Notes: generated from the sequence alone by a model not told the origin. 64,000 nt of DNA from Anaerolineaceae bacterium UBA5211 (GCA_002412595.1 DHVJ01000061.1:20709-84708); one strand, 5' to 3'; numbered from the stretch's first letter, positions 18,363 through 27,683 are shown. Made by a program: numbers and translations.

Positions 18363-19196
18363 TCAATTACGTGCGGAGATCAAGGCTTCTCTGTTGAAAG
18401 TCTTGACGGCCAGGTAAACTAGGAAAAGAGCCGCCGCCCAGAACAACAATCCCAGCAGCATTTCCACCCCCACACTCAGATACAAAACCCCGCTCATCTG
18501 GCCGGCGAATAACGCCACCACCAGAATGACCAAGGTGGAACTAAGCTGGTAAGTCCCCTGAAAGTTCTGCACGCGCGCCGAAATCAGCACCGTCACCGCG
18601 ATACTCAGGATGGCCAGCGCAGGCGTGATCCAAAAGATGAGCGGCCACCAGGTCGGCAACGGGAACCAAAAACGCTGGAAATAAGCGTAGGGCATTAGGT
18701 TCAATATCAGCGTGTAAACCAGGAAACTGGCCCAGGTAATGCCAATGGAAGGCACAGCCGCGGCCGCCAGCTTACCCACGAATAAATCAGCATCCGATGC
18801 AGGCGTGTAGAGCAGCGCCTCAATGGTCTTGCGTTCGCGCTCCCCGGCAAAAGATTCAGCCGCGATGGTGGAAGCGAACATGAGCGGCATGATCAGGAAC
18901 ATGGGCGCAAACATGATGCCCAACATCACCACAATCATGGATTCCATGGGCTTCTGCAAGTCCACGTACTGGCTCAACTGGGACGGCATGCGCTCGATGA
19001 AATAAGCGATATCCGCGTCTGAGTTCATCACGTCATTAGGACTGACATTGAGAGCGGGTATCAAAAGGGTAAAGATCAGCGGCAGGATGACCACAAAGAT
19101 GACAGGCACAATCAGCATCGGTATCCAGGCAGCCTTGTTCTGACGCACTTCCAGCCAGTCCTTACGGGCAATCGTGACCACATTTTGCAATTTCAT
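18363..19196 (-). CDS. ABC-2 type transporter permease
   Basis: A 277-residue membrane protein with six predicted segments. The ABC-2 signature stretch AESFAGERERKTIEALL sits between the second and third segments. Its ATG at 19196 overlaps the stop of the upstream ATPase gene by four bases (ATGA), so the two are translationally coupled. A longer open frame from 19349 would run inside the ATPase gene and is not credible. The pair probably exports a lipid, polysaccharide or peptide; the substrate is unknown. Confidence 0.9.
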   Translation of the reverse strand: MKLQNVVTIARKDWLEVRQNKAAWIPMLIVPVIFVVILPLIFTLLIPALNVSPNDVMNSDADIAYFIERMPSQLSQYVDLQKPMESMIVVMLGIMFAPMFLIMPLMFASTIAAESFAGERERKTIEALLYTPASDADLFVGKLAAAAVPSIGITWASFLVYTLILNLMPYAYFQRFWFPLPTWWPLIFWITPALAILSIAVTVLISARVQNFQGTYQLSSTLVILVVALFAGQMSGVLYLSVGVEMLLGLLFWAAALFLVYLAVKTFNREALISARN

Positions 19197-20143
19197 ATCT
19201 TCACCTGCTCCTCCTGATCCTGCAATTTGAGGTAAATTTCCTCCAATGTAGCGCGTTGGGGAACCACCGAAAGAATGGCTGCCCCGTGCGCAGCTAAAAA
19301 GCCGACCAGCACGGGTACCGCTTCGACAGCTTCCACAACAACATCCCATATACGCGGCTGATTATTCTCCAATGACAGCACGCCCTGCAGCGCGGCTGCC
19401 TGTGGAGCAAGTTCGATCGCAGGGGTTTGCTGAAACTCAAAACGTACGCGAATCTCGGGGGTAACCTGGCGGCGCAGCTCTGCCATCGTTCCAGCAGCCG
19501 CTACACGGCCTTGTTTCATTACTGCCACATAATCACACACCTTTTCCGCTTCAAACAAGCGGTGTGTACATAGAACGACGGAGCGCCCCTCATCCTTGCT
19601 GATACGGTAGATCAGTTCCTCCACCTGGCGGGCTGCATAAGGGTCCATACCCGAGGTAGGCTCATCCAGAAAGAGCAGCTCGGGGTCGTGAAACAGTGCC
19701 CGCGCCAGCGCCAGGCGCTGTTTCATGCCCTTGCTATAGGTTTCAACACGATTTTCAGCTCGCTCGATCAAACCCAATGCGTTCAGATAGGAACTGCCGC
19801 GCTGTTCAATTTGAGCAGCGCTCATACCAGCCAGCGAACCAAAGAAACTGAGGTTCTGCCAGGCAGTCAAGCGTTCGTATAAAGCGGGCGTCTCGGTCAG
19901 CACACCGGTGCGCTGTCGGATGGCGGCACCCTGCGAAAACGGTTCAAGCCCCAGCACCGTACATTGGCCCGCGCTGGGGCGCAAGAGCCCGTTCAAAACG
20001 CGGATAGTAGTGGTCTTGCCGGCCCCGTTCGGCCCCAACAAAGCGAAAACCTGGCCTTTTTCTACCGAAAAGCTCAATCCGCGCAGGGCCGGATAGTCAT
20101 TATACGAGAATGCCAGATCCTGGCAGCGTATCACATTCGTCAT
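19193..20143 (-). CDS. ABC transporter ATP-binding protein
   Basis: A 316-residue ABC-2 exporter ATPase. Walker A GPNGAGKTT is near residue 38, the signature region YSKGMKQRLA near 135, Walker B LLFLDEPTSGMDP near 155, and the H-loop CTHR follows. The C-terminal ~90 residues form the regulatory extension seen in drug or lipid exporters (DrrA-like). It partners the permease that overlaps its end. An in-frame TTG at 20146 has a better distance to the GGAG site and may be the true start. Confidence 0.94.
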   Translation of the reverse strand: MTNVIRCQDLAFSYNDYPALRGLSFSVEKGQVFALLGPNGAGKTTTIRVLNGLLRPSAGQCTVLGLEPFSQGAAIRQRTGVLTETPALYERLTAWQNLSFFGSLAGMSAAQIEQRGSSYLNALGLIERAENRVETYSKGMKQRLALARALFHDPELLFLDEPTSGMDPYAARQVEELIYRISKDEGRSVVLCTHRLFEAEKVCDYVAVMKQGRVAAAGTMAELRRQVTPEIRVRFEFQQTPAIELAPQAAALQGVLSLENNQPRIWDVVVEAVEAVPVLVGFLAAHGAAILSVVPQRATLEEIYLKLQDQEEQVKI

Positions 20144-20204
20144 CAATATAAATGCTCCTTTTTCCTACAAGACAAGTATTTATTATACGAATTTTTCGCT
20201 GGGA

Positions 20205-20220
20205 TGTTTCACGTGAAACA
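20205..20220. promoter_or_regulatory. parS centromere site, copy 1
   Basis: TGTTTCACGTGAAACA, a perfect match to the 16-bp consensus bound by chromosomal ParB. It is an exact palindrome lying in the gap between the ABC ATPase gene and pdxS. A second copy is 38 bp away. Confidence 0.93.
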
Positions 20221-20242
20221 ATTCCTGTCTTCTCAGTTCCAA

Positions 20243-20258
20243 TGTTTCACGTGAAACA
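20243..20258. promoter_or_regulatory. parS centromere site, copy 2
   Basis: A second exact TGTTTCACGTGAAACA, 38 bp centre-to-centre from the first. Two perfect 16-bp copies in a non-coding gap cannot be chance. ParB spreading from here would help segregate the chromosome; parA and parB are outside the window. Confidence 0.93.
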
Positions 20259-20352
20259 TTGGCGCGAAAGGGCTGATTCAATGGTAATATGCCTTAGTGG
20301 TAGAATTGACCTGCAATAAGTTTATTTCGTTAATTATGTGGAGGTACTTCAA

Positions 20353-21240
20353 ATGACAGCAGAAACAGGCTCCTTTACAGTTAAGAAAGGCTTGGCTCAG
20401 ATGCTGAAAGGCGGCGTGATCATGGATGTTGTCACTCCTGAACACGCACGCATCGCAGAAGATGCCGGCGCTGCCGCTGTAATGGCGCTGGAACGTGTTC
20501 CGGCAGATATTCGCGCCGAAGGCGGCGTGGCTCGTATGAGCGACCCGGAATTAATTCTCAAAATTATGGACTCCGTGACCATCCCAGTCATGGCAAAAGC
20601 CCGTATCGGGCATTTTGTGGAAGCCCAAATTCTGGAAGCTTTGGGTGTGGACTATGTAGATGAATCCGAGGTTTTGACCCCGGCCGATGAAGAACATCAT
20701 ATCTACAAGCACGACTTCAAAATTCCATTCGTGTGCGGCGCCCGCAACCTGGGCGAAGCCCTGCGGCGCATCGGTGAAGGCGCAGCCATGATCCGCACCA
20801 AGGGCGAAGCCGGCACCGGCGACGTGGTAGAAGCTGTGCGGCACGCCCGCACCGTGATGGGCCAAATTCGCCAACTGCTCAATTTACCCGACGAGGAAAT
20901 CATGGCTTTCGCCAAAGAACTCGGCGCCCCCTACGAACTGGTACTGGAGACAAAGAAGTTGGGCCGCCTGCCCGTGGTCAATTTCGCCGCCGGCGGCATA
21001 GCCACTCCCGCGGACGCAGCTCTGATGATGCAGCTGGGCGTGGACGGCGTGTTCGTTGGTTCCGGCATTTTTAAGTCCGGCGATCCTGCCAAACGTGCCG
21101 ACGCCATTGTCAAAGCGGTCACGCATTACAACGATCCCAAAGTTCTGGCTGAAATCAGCCGTAATTTGGGTGAGCCCATGGTCGGCCGCCAGATCAACAG
21201 CATTCCTGAAAGCGAGCTAATTGCCGGCAGAGGTTGGTAA
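20353..21240 (+). CDS. pdxS: Pyridoxal 5'-phosphate synthase lyase subunit PdxS
   Basis: A 295-residue PdxS (Pdx1/SNZ) protein, very well conserved. KKGLAQMLKGGVIMDVV, AVMALERVPADIR, the lysine-bearing VMAKARIGHFVEAQ and IRTKGEAGTG are all present. It makes PLP from ribose-5-phosphate, glyceraldehyde-3-phosphate and ammonia supplied by PdxT. GGAGG is about eight bases before the ATG at 20353. pdxT follows after three bases. This is the DXP-independent vitamin B6 route. Confidence 0.98.
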   Translation: MTAETGSFTVKKGLAQMLKGGVIMDVVTPEHARIAEDAGAAAVMALERVPADIRAEGGVARMSDPELILKIMDSVTIPVMAKARIGHFVEAQILEALGVDYVDESEVLTPADEEHHIYKHDFKIPFVCGARNLGEALRRIGEGAAMIRTKGEAGTGDVVEAVRHARTVMGQIRQLLNLPDEEIMAFAKELGAPYELVLETKKLGRLPVVNFAAGGIATPADAALMMQLGVDGVFVGSGIFKSGDPAKRADAIVKAVTHYNDPKVLAEISRNLGEPMVGRQINSIPESELIAGRGW

Positions 21241-21243
21241 AGC

Positions 21244-21822
21244 ATGAAGATTGGTGTGCTGGCTCTGCAAGGTGATTTCATTGAACACCAAAAAATAATG
21301 GAAGGTCTGGGCGCCAAGGTATCGCAAGTGCGCCTGCCTTCCGATTTGGATTCCCTGCAGGGATTGGTCATTCCCGGCGGTGAATCCACCACCATCGGAA
21401 AATTGGCTGTGGATTTTGACCTTATGGAACCTCTGCGCAGTTTCGCGCGTGAGCATCCGGTTTGGGGCACCTGCGCCGGCAGTATCTTCCTTTCTAAAGA
21501 TGCCTCACGGCATCAGCCCCTGCTGGGCCTGATGGACATCAAGGTCGAGCGCAACGCTTTCGGCCGCCAAGTGGATAGTTTCGAGATCAACCTGGATATC
21601 CCCTGCCTGAAGAAAGTATCTGACGAAAATGCACCTTTCCATGCAGTCTTCATCCGCGCTCCGCTAATTGAATCGGTCGGCAAGGACGTGCAGGTGTTGG
21701 CCAGCCTGCCGGATGGGCGCATTATCGCCGCTCAGGAAGACCACTGGCTGGCAACTTCCTTCCACCCGGAACTAACCGGCGACACACGCTTCCACCGCTA
21801 TTTTTTGGAGATGATCCCATAG
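21244..21822 (+). CDS. pdxT: Pyridoxal 5'-phosphate synthase glutaminase subunit PdxT
   Basis: A 192-residue class I glutamine amidotransferase. GVLALQGDFIEH at the start, the GGESTTIGKL motif near residue 46, the nucleophile in GTCAGSIFL near residue 78 and the catalytic HPELTGD at the end match PdxT. It releases ammonia from glutamine and channels it to PdxS, encoded three bases upstream. The stop TAG overlaps the presumed beginning of the following unknown gene. Confidence 0.97.
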   Translation: MKIGVLALQGDFIEHQKIMEGLGAKVSQVRLPSDLDSLQGLVIPGGESTTIGKLAVDFDLMEPLRSFAREHPVWGTCAGSIFLSKDASRHQPLLGLMDIKVERNAFGRQVDSFEINLDIPCLKKVSDENAPFHAVFIRAPLIESVGKDVQVLASLPDGRIIAAQEDHWLATSFHPELTGDTRFHRYFLEMIP

Positions 21823-21905
21823 AGATCTCGTCAGTCACCCCGCTAGACCTTTATTCCATCTTTCGACATCGCAATAATATTCATTGGACAAACACCGAAC
21901 AGCTG

Positions 21906-22754
21906 TTGCTGCACGGCCTGCCCAATTTATTTGCCTCGGTTAGCATCGAGACTCTGGTGGGCGGCGGCAGCTGGTTCACCCAATCGGTGCGCAAAGCCCC
22001 TTTCAGTCCTTTGGCATACGGACAGGTGGAATTCTCCCAGCAGCGCGCAAAAATTAATTGGCTGCTGCACTGTAAAAAGGGAGATGACAGCGCTCTGCTA
22101 AATCTGGTAGAAAACCTGTCATTTGAAGCAGGCCTGCGCGGCAGCAAATATTTGCTGAGCAGCGCGCTTCTGGACTCTGAAGAATTCATCTTATTGCGGC
22201 GTCAGGGTTTTTGCATCTATGGGTGGGAACAGTATTGGCAGGTGAATAGCGCCGCGTTGGCTGTTTTACCTGAAAATGGTACACACTGGCGCCGGGCAAC
22301 TTCGATCGACCAGCATGATATCCTCCGGTTCCAACGCAATCATCTGACTCCCACACAGCGGGCCGTTGTTCCTCTGGCGGATGAGGTCCTACCGGATTTT
22401 ATCCTCATAGAAAATGGCAGCATCCAAGGGACTGCAAATGTGAGTTTTACTTCCAGATGCGGTGTTATACGCTTTTTACTAGACACCCGTATAGTTAACC
22501 CACAAGAGTGCATGCGTGAATTAACTGCCATACAGCCAAGCAGCCATAATAATTGGTACATTCAACAGCAAGCCGGGCAGGAATGGCTTGAAGAACATCT
22601 CCGAGGGTTGGCGCAGCTCGCGCTGCCGCGCCGGGAGCTGCTGGTGAAATATTTCGTTATACGGGAAAAAGTGCCCTTGAGTATTCTGAACCATGCGACA
22701 GAAAACGGTCACCCGGACCCCGTCGCACCCTACATCCATTCCAGCAAATCTTAG
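21906..22754 (+). CDS. Conserved hypothetical protein downstream of pdxT
   Basis: A 282-residue protein counted from the first standard start (TTG at 21906). The frame is open and protein-like for 29 more codons, back to the end of pdxT. The likelier start is therefore a non-standard ATA at 21819, with GGAG at 21807-21810 at the right distance. I do not recognise the family. The second half (WRRATSIDQHDILRF onward) has a loose GNAT-like feel but no acetyl-CoA motif I can point to. It runs with pdxS-pdxT and precedes the R3H ATPase gene, suggesting cotranscription. Confidence 0.7.
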   Translation: MLHGLPNLFASVSIETLVGGGSWFTQSVRKAPFSPLAYGQVEFSQQRAKINWLLHCKKGDDSALLNLVENLSFEAGLRGSKYLLSSALLDSEEFILLRRQGFCIYGWEQYWQVNSAALAVLPENGTHWRRATSIDQHDILRFQRNHLTPTQRAVVPLADEVLPDFILIENGSIQGTANVSFTSRCGVIRFLLDTRIVNPQECMRELTAIQPSSHNNWYIQQQAGQEWLEEHLRGLAQLALPRRELLVKYFVIREKVPLSILNHATENGHPDPVAPYIHSSKS

Positions 22755-22808
22755 GATAACTTATAATAGAAATTCAAATCAGTAAGGTATTTGAGGTATT
22801 CTTAGGGT

Positions 22809-24437
22809 ATGACACAACGTCGAATAACTGACGATCTGCCAGTGCTGCTGGCAGTTCTTCCTTTCAAATTCGTTAATCAGGTTAAGCAAGCCAACAACGC
22901 TGATGATCTTCTGGAAATCATTCTGGACCTCGGCCGTTTGCCAATGGCCCGTTACATTGACCGCGAAGTAGAAATCAGCGATAAAGAAGTAACGCGTGCC
23001 GAGATTGATGAAGTCCTGACGCGCATCGGCGAATTCGACGCCGACAACCGCGCCGGTATTGAACGCACCCTGCACCGTATTTCTGCTATACGCAATAAAC
23101 ACGGCGTCGTGGTGGGCTTGACCTGCCGGGTAGGGCGTGCCGTTTACGGTACGATTGACATCATCGAAGACTTGGTCAAATCAGGCAAGAGCATTCTGCT
23201 GCTCGGCCGGCCGGGCATAGGCAAGACCACCATGCTGCGCGAGGCCGCCCGTATTTTGGCAGAAAACGCGCGCGTGGTAATCGTGGACACCTCCAACGAA
23301 ATCGGCGGCGACGGGGATGTACCCCATCCGGCTGTCGGCCGCGCACGCCGTATGCAGGTAGCGCAGCCCTCCCAACAACACGAGGTCATGATCGAAGCGG
23401 TGGAAAACCACAACCCGGAAGTGATCGTGATTGACGAAATCGGGCGTGAACTGGAAGCCGCCGCGGCACGCACCATCGCCGAGCGCGGCGTGCAGTTAGT
23501 AGCCACTGCCCACGGGCGCACACTCGAAAATCTGCTGCTCAACCCAACCCTGTCCGATTTGATCGGCGGGATTGAGTCGGTCACCCTTTCAGATGAAGAA
23601 GCCCGCCGGCGCGGTACTCAAAAAACCGTGCTGGAACGGCGCGCGCCGCCCACCTTCGATGTGCTGATCGAACTCCAGGAACGTAACCGCGTGGCTATCC
23701 ATGAGGATGTGGCCGAAGCGGTGGATGCCCTGCTGCGTGGATATCCCCTGCAGCCGGAAATACGATACCGCGATGAAGCAGACCATATCCACATTGAAAA
23801 ACCACAGCCGCGTCCTGCCCCCAGCGCCGGCAGCTCGCAGGGATTGAGACGTTCCTTCCCAAACGGAACCAAAAACAGCAAAGAGCAACCGCAGGAAACT
23901 AAGCGAAAAGAAGCTGATCTGCCAGCAGTAACCGATGCCCAAACAGATGAATCCCAACCACAGTTATCATTGGAAAAAATCGCCATCTATCCATATGGCG
24001 TCGCGCGCAACCGCATGGAACAAGCTTCCAAGAAATTAGGTGTTCCGGCTATACTGGTGCGCGACCTGCGCCAGGCAGATGTGCTTATCACGCTCAAATC
24101 TTATTACCGCAAACATCAAAAACCGATCGTAACTGCCGAAGAACACGGCATTCCAATTTATGTACTGCGTTCCAACTCAGGAAATCAGATTGAACAAGCC
24201 TTCATTGAACTGTTCAACCTGAATGAAGCAGTCGGACAGAGCATTAACCTGGAGGAGGTTAACTCGCGGACCATGGAAGCCATTGACGCGGTTCAAAATG
24301 GCCAGCACTGGGTAGATCTGCCGCCAGCCTCTTCACGGGTCCGGCGCGTCCAGCATGAATTGGTACGCCAGGCGGAACTGGTTTCACATTCATATGGAAA
24401 GGAACCCAACCGGCATGTACGCATCTTCAGGGAATGA
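22809..24437 (+). CDS. R3H domain AAA-type ATPase (Ycf45/SpoIIIAA-like)
   Basis: A 542-residue protein. Residues 1-110 form a helical N-terminus. A P-loop ATPase core carries GRPGIGKTTML near 137, the Walker-B-like VIVIDEIGREL near 210 and VATAHGR. A charged linker (340-385) leads to a nucleic-acid-binding region ending in an R3H domain (last ~60 residues, with RVRRVQHELV). This is the arrangement of Ycf45, found in cyanobacteria, plastids and Chloroflexota; the ATPase half resembles SpoIIIAA. It is thought to bind single-stranded nucleic acid, role unknown. tmk begins four bases after its stop. Confidence 0.9.
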   Translation: MTQRRITDDLPVLLAVLPFKFVNQVKQANNADDLLEIILDLGRLPMARYIDREVEISDKEVTRAEIDEVLTRIGEFDADNRAGIERTLHRISAIRNKHGVVVGLTCRVGRAVYGTIDIIEDLVKSGKSILLLGRPGIGKTTMLREAARILAENARVVIVDTSNEIGGDGDVPHPAVGRARRMQVAQPSQQHEVMIEAVENHNPEVIVIDEIGRELEAAAARTIAERGVQLVATAHGRTLENLLLNPTLSDLIGGIESVTLSDEEARRRGTQKTVLERRAPPTFDVLIELQERNRVAIHEDVAEAVDALLRGYPLQPEIRYRDEADHIHIEKPQPRPAPSAGSSQGLRRSFPNGTKNSKEQPQETKRKEADLPAVTDAQTDESQPQLSLEKIAIYPYGVARNRMEQASKKLGVPAILVRDLRQADVLITLKSYYRKHQKPIVTAEEHGIPIYVLRSNSGNQIEQAFIELFNLNEAVGQSINLEEVNSRTMEAIDAVQNGQHWVDLPPASSRVRRVQHELVRQAELVSHSYGKEPNRHVRIFRE

Positions 24438-24440
24438 AAT

Positions 24441-25064
24441 ATGTTCATCACATTAGAAGGACCGGACGGCAGCGGCAAAACTCGCCAGATCCTTCCGCTG
24501 GCTGATTTTTTGACCGAACAAGGCTACACGGTTTTTTGCGGACGTGAACCGGGCGACACCTCCATAGGTGAACAGATCCGCCAGGTATTGATGGATCATC
24601 AAAACAGCAGCATGCACCCCCGCACGGAAACCCTGCTCTTTTGCGCGGCCAGAGCGCAGCTGGTCGAAGAAGTTATCAAGCCGCATTTAGCCCTTGGGCA
24701 CATTGTGCTGCTCGACCGTTACGCAGATTCTACTCTGGCGTATCAGGGCTATGGTCACCAAAACAACCTGGAGTTGATCCGCAAGCTGCTGGATTTTGCC
24801 ACAGGAAATTTGTGGCCTGACCTGACTTTTTTATTGGATATCGACCCGGAGATCGGTCTAAACCGCCGCCAACAAGGCGGTGGTGAATGGAACCGCATGG
24901 ACGCATATCAGTTACAATATCATCAGCGGGTTAGAAATGGATATAAAGCAATGGTAGCAGCTGATCCCCAGCGTTGGCGAGTCGTTAACGCCGACCAATC
25001 ACCCGTTGTGGTACAATCGGAACTTCGGGACTTATTACTATCATATTTATCTAATTTATCCTAA
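24441..25064 (+). CDS. tmk: Thymidylate kinase (dTMP kinase)
   Basis: A 207-residue TMP kinase. P-loop GPDGSGKTRQ is near residue 7, the substrate motif LLDRYADSTLAYQGYG (DRY) near 90, and the LID region LNRRQQGG near 145. It phosphorylates dTMP to dTDP in DNA precursor synthesis. It is tightly linked to the R3H ATPase gene (three-base gap). A separate deoxynucleoside kinase lies at 63.2 kb. Confidence 0.95.
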   Translation: MFITLEGPDGSGKTRQILPLADFLTEQGYTVFCGREPGDTSIGEQIRQVLMDHQNSSMHPRTETLLFCAARAQLVEEVIKPHLALGHIVLLDRYADSTLAYQGYGHQNNLELIRKLLDFATGNLWPDLTFLLDIDPEIGLNRRQQGGGEWNRMDAYQLQYHQRVRNGYKAMVAADPQRWRVVNADQSPVVVQSELRDLLLSYLSNLS

Positions 25065-25088
25065 ATACATTAATGAAAGGCAAAAGCC

Positions 25089-26417
25089 ATGTTTAAAAAA
25101 CTCCTTCCCATCCTGGTAGTCGGTGCTATCCTGATCACCTCTTGCGGTGTCTTGGTTGACACAGCCGAACCCACTGCTGCGCCGACCGAAACAGCCGAAC
25201 CCACCACGGAAACAGCGGCCGAAGACACCACCGCAGAAAGCGCAGCCGCCACTCCGGAACCATTTACCGACGCAAATAATCCATGTACATCTTTTTCTGT
25301 GCTGCAATACTCCCTTGGAGAACCTTATCCGGGCCTCCCGGCTGTTACGGATGAAGATTACAGCGTCGGTCCTGATGACGCGGCTTTAACCTTCATTGTC
25401 TATAGTGAACCACAGTGCCCTTACTGCGCCCAAATGGATCCCATTCTGGATGAATTCCAGGCACTCTACCCCGACGATGTGCGTGTGGTCTTCCGCCTGC
25501 GCCCCTTCCCGGAAACCTTCCATAATAAATCCATCATCGCTTCTCAGGCAATGGTAGCTGCCGGCTTGCAGGGCAAGTTCGACGAATTCCGCCAATTCAT
25601 CTTTGAGCGCCAGTACCAGGACACCAGCGATCCCGACCAGGCAGCCCTGCCAGAAACGGATTTCTGGAGCGGTCTTGAACCGGCCGATTTCGATGCATGG
25701 CTAAAAGAGCAGGTTCCTGCATTGGGCATTGATGCTGATCAACTCATCAGCGATATGTACAGTGACGAAGTTGTTGCCGAAGTCAAAGCCTATCAAGACG
25801 CAGCGGACAGTCTGGGCGTCACCGGCACTCCCACCTTGATGATCAACGGTTACCAGTGGCCCGAAAGCTCACGCGGCATTGAAATCTTCAGCATTTACCT
25901 GCGTTTAATCAAAAACCAGGCCAATGAAATGGATACCTGCCCGGCGACCGTCATTGACGCCAGCAAGACCTATACAGCCACTATTTCCACCACACAAGGT
26001 GATATTCAGGTTGAACTTTATCCTGACAAAGCCCCGATGGCGGTCAATTCTTTTGTGTACCTGGCCCAACAGGGTTGGTATAACAATCTGCCCATCATTG
26101 CCTCCACCGATTTCTTGCTTTCCGGCGATCCTTCGGACACCGGTTACGGCGGTGCGGGTTATGCTTATCTGGACGAACCCAGTGACCTGACTTTTGATGA
26201 AGCCGGCATGTTGGCTTCATACAGTGTCTGGAGCGGATACGGCACCAACGGCAGCATGTTCTTCATTAACAAAACTGCCCTGGCAGACCAGGAAAACCGC
26301 ACCATTTTCGGCAAGGTTACTGAAGGGCTGGATTTACTTGATAAATTCGAAATCCGCGATAATATCTTTGACCCGGTTATCGACAAAGTGCTGGAAGTGA
26401 CCATCACTGAAGAATAA
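25089..26417 (+). CDS. Lipoprotein fusing a DsbA-like thioredoxin domain and a cyclophilin domain
   Basis: A 442-residue secreted lipoprotein. The signal peptide ends in a lipobox (ITSC) with the lipidated Cys at 19. A Thr/Ala/Glu/Pro-rich linker follows (about 24-60). A DsbA-like thioredoxin domain (about 80-280) has the redox pair CPYC and the cis-Pro region TGTPTLMI. A cyclophilin-type prolyl isomerase domain (about 295-440) starts with YTATISTTQGDIQVELYPD. One protein thus joins disulfide chemistry and proline isomerisation on the cell surface. Cyclophilin active-site residues look partly replaced, so isomerase activity is uncertain. The PrsW gene overlaps its stop by one base. Confidence 0.88.
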   Translation: MFKKLLPILVVGAILITSCGVLVDTAEPTAAPTETAEPTTETAAEDTTAESAAATPEPFTDANNPCTSFSVLQYSLGEPYPGLPAVTDEDYSVGPDDAALTFIVYSEPQCPYCAQMDPILDEFQALYPDDVRVVFRLRPFPETFHNKSIIASQAMVAAGLQGKFDEFRQFIFERQYQDTSDPDQAALPETDFWSGLEPADFDAWLKEQVPALGIDADQLISDMYSDEVVAEVKAYQDAADSLGVTGTPTLMINGYQWPESSRGIEIFSIYLRLIKNQANEMDTCPATVIDASKTYTATISTTQGDIQVELYPDKAPMAVNSFVYLAQQGWYNNLPIIASTDFLLSGDPSDTGYGGAGYAYLDEPSDLTFDEAGMLASYSVWSGYGTNGSMFFINKTALADQENRTIFGKVTEGLDLLDKFEIRDNIFDPVIDKVLEVTITEE

Positions 26418-27640
26418 TGTCCTCTGAACGTAAAAAGTTGCCCAGTGTGTTGATGATTTTGCTCAGCGCACTGGGCGTTTTAATCAGCTTGTTGGTAGCA
26501 GGCGCCTCCTTTGTAGGCGGCAGCCTGGAGATGAATGCCGCAGCTGATACCCAAATGTTTTTTACATTGGGTATGCTGGGACTGATCTATAGCTTGCTTA
26601 ACTTACCCGCATTGATTTATTCCATCCGAACCTTGCAGGGAAAAGAAAGTACTCCCAAAATTGCTTCCCTGTTCCGCAGTGCCAATTATGCCTTAATTGT
26701 CTGGGCAGTTTTATTGGCCGGGGGCACATTTTTGAACCGAACTTTCCCCTATTCCTCCTGGCTGGCGCCTATCACCATCCTGTGCGTGCTCATTCCCATA
26801 TGGTGGTTGATTGAATTTGCCCGCCTAAAGTTAACCCGCCCGGCCCCGGCGCATGAATGGAATACCTTGACCATCGGCCTAACGCTGGCGCCTGTGGTCA
26901 TCATGACCATCGAAATTTTGCTGGTTATCCTGGTAACGGTCGTGGTGATCGTCCTGTTGGGGTTCCAGCCGGATTCTTTATCGGGTCTATTGAATTTCTC
27001 ATCCAACCTGGATTTATCCCAGGGAGGCATGGAGCAACTGGACCAGATACTTTACGACCTGGCGCAAAACCCAACCGTTGCATCCGCACTCTACCTGGTC
27101 ATCGGATTGCTGGCGCCCTTCACAGAAGAACTTTTTAAACCACTGGCCGTTTGGCTTGCATGGAAACGTCCCATGGATGCACGCGAAGGTTTCATTTTGG
27201 GCCTCATCAGCGGCGGCGCATTCACTTTATTGGAAAGCGCCAGTCTGGTCAGCCAGATCAGCGCACAAGATTGGCTTTCCGCTGTGATACTGCGTTCGTC
27301 CACGGGTCTGCTGCATATCGGCCTGAGTGGTCTGGTAGGCTATGGTATTGCCAAAGCCAGAAGTGAAAAACGCTGGGGCTCCATGATACTGACCCTTCTG
27401 GGCGCTACCGCCCTGCATGGATTGTGGAATTCAATGGCGCTGTTGAACGGTTTCTCCACGACAGCGCTGCCCATGAGCGAGAGCCCGGCGGTTTCAGCAG
27501 GAGGCGTGATCTCCCTGGTGGTCATGGTGCTGGTTTTTGCCGTGGTTCTGTTTATCACCATAAAACTGAACAGCAAGCTCAGGAACTCTCCTCTTTCCAC
27601 GCTGCCGGATTTGCTGGATACAACCGCTATGGCGGAATAA
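26417..27640 (+). CDS. PrsW-family intramembrane metalloprotease-like protein
   Basis: A 407-residue membrane protein with about eight to ten predicted segments. The PrsW motifs are clear: FTEELFKPLAVW (the EE pair) near residue 235, a second glutamate in GGAFTLLES, and ATALHGLWN near 335. PrsW proteins cleave membrane substrates such as anti-sigma factors; the substrate here is unknown. The ATG overlaps the last base of the stop of the DsbA-cyclophilin lipoprotein, so the two are coupled and may act in envelope quality control. Confidence 0.88.
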   Translation: MSSERKKLPSVLMILLSALGVLISLLVAGASFVGGSLEMNAAADTQMFFTLGMLGLIYSLLNLPALIYSIRTLQGKESTPKIASLFRSANYALIVWAVLLAGGTFLNRTFPYSSWLAPITILCVLIPIWWLIEFARLKLTRPAPAHEWNTLTIGLTLAPVVIMTIEILLVILVTVVVIVLLGFQPDSLSGLLNFSSNLDLSQGGMEQLDQILYDLAQNPTVASALYLVIGLLAPFTEELFKPLAVWLAWKRPMDAREGFILGLISGGAFTLLESASLVSQISAQDWLSAVILRSSTGLLHIGLSGLVGYGIAKARSEKRWGSMILTLLGATALHGLWNSMALLNGFSTTALPMSESPAVSAGGVISLVVMVLVFAVVLFITIKLNSKLRNSPLSTLPDLLDTTAMAE

Positions 27641-27683
27641 ATCAAATTCACAAAACACTACTATAATTTATTGGGTGATATTC

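Noticed and set aside
18363..19349. Longer permease reading frame from 19349
   Set aside because: The extra 51 codons lie inside the ATPase gene and are low-complexity Cys/Ser/Gly; the ATGA overlap at 19193-19196 gives a natural start.
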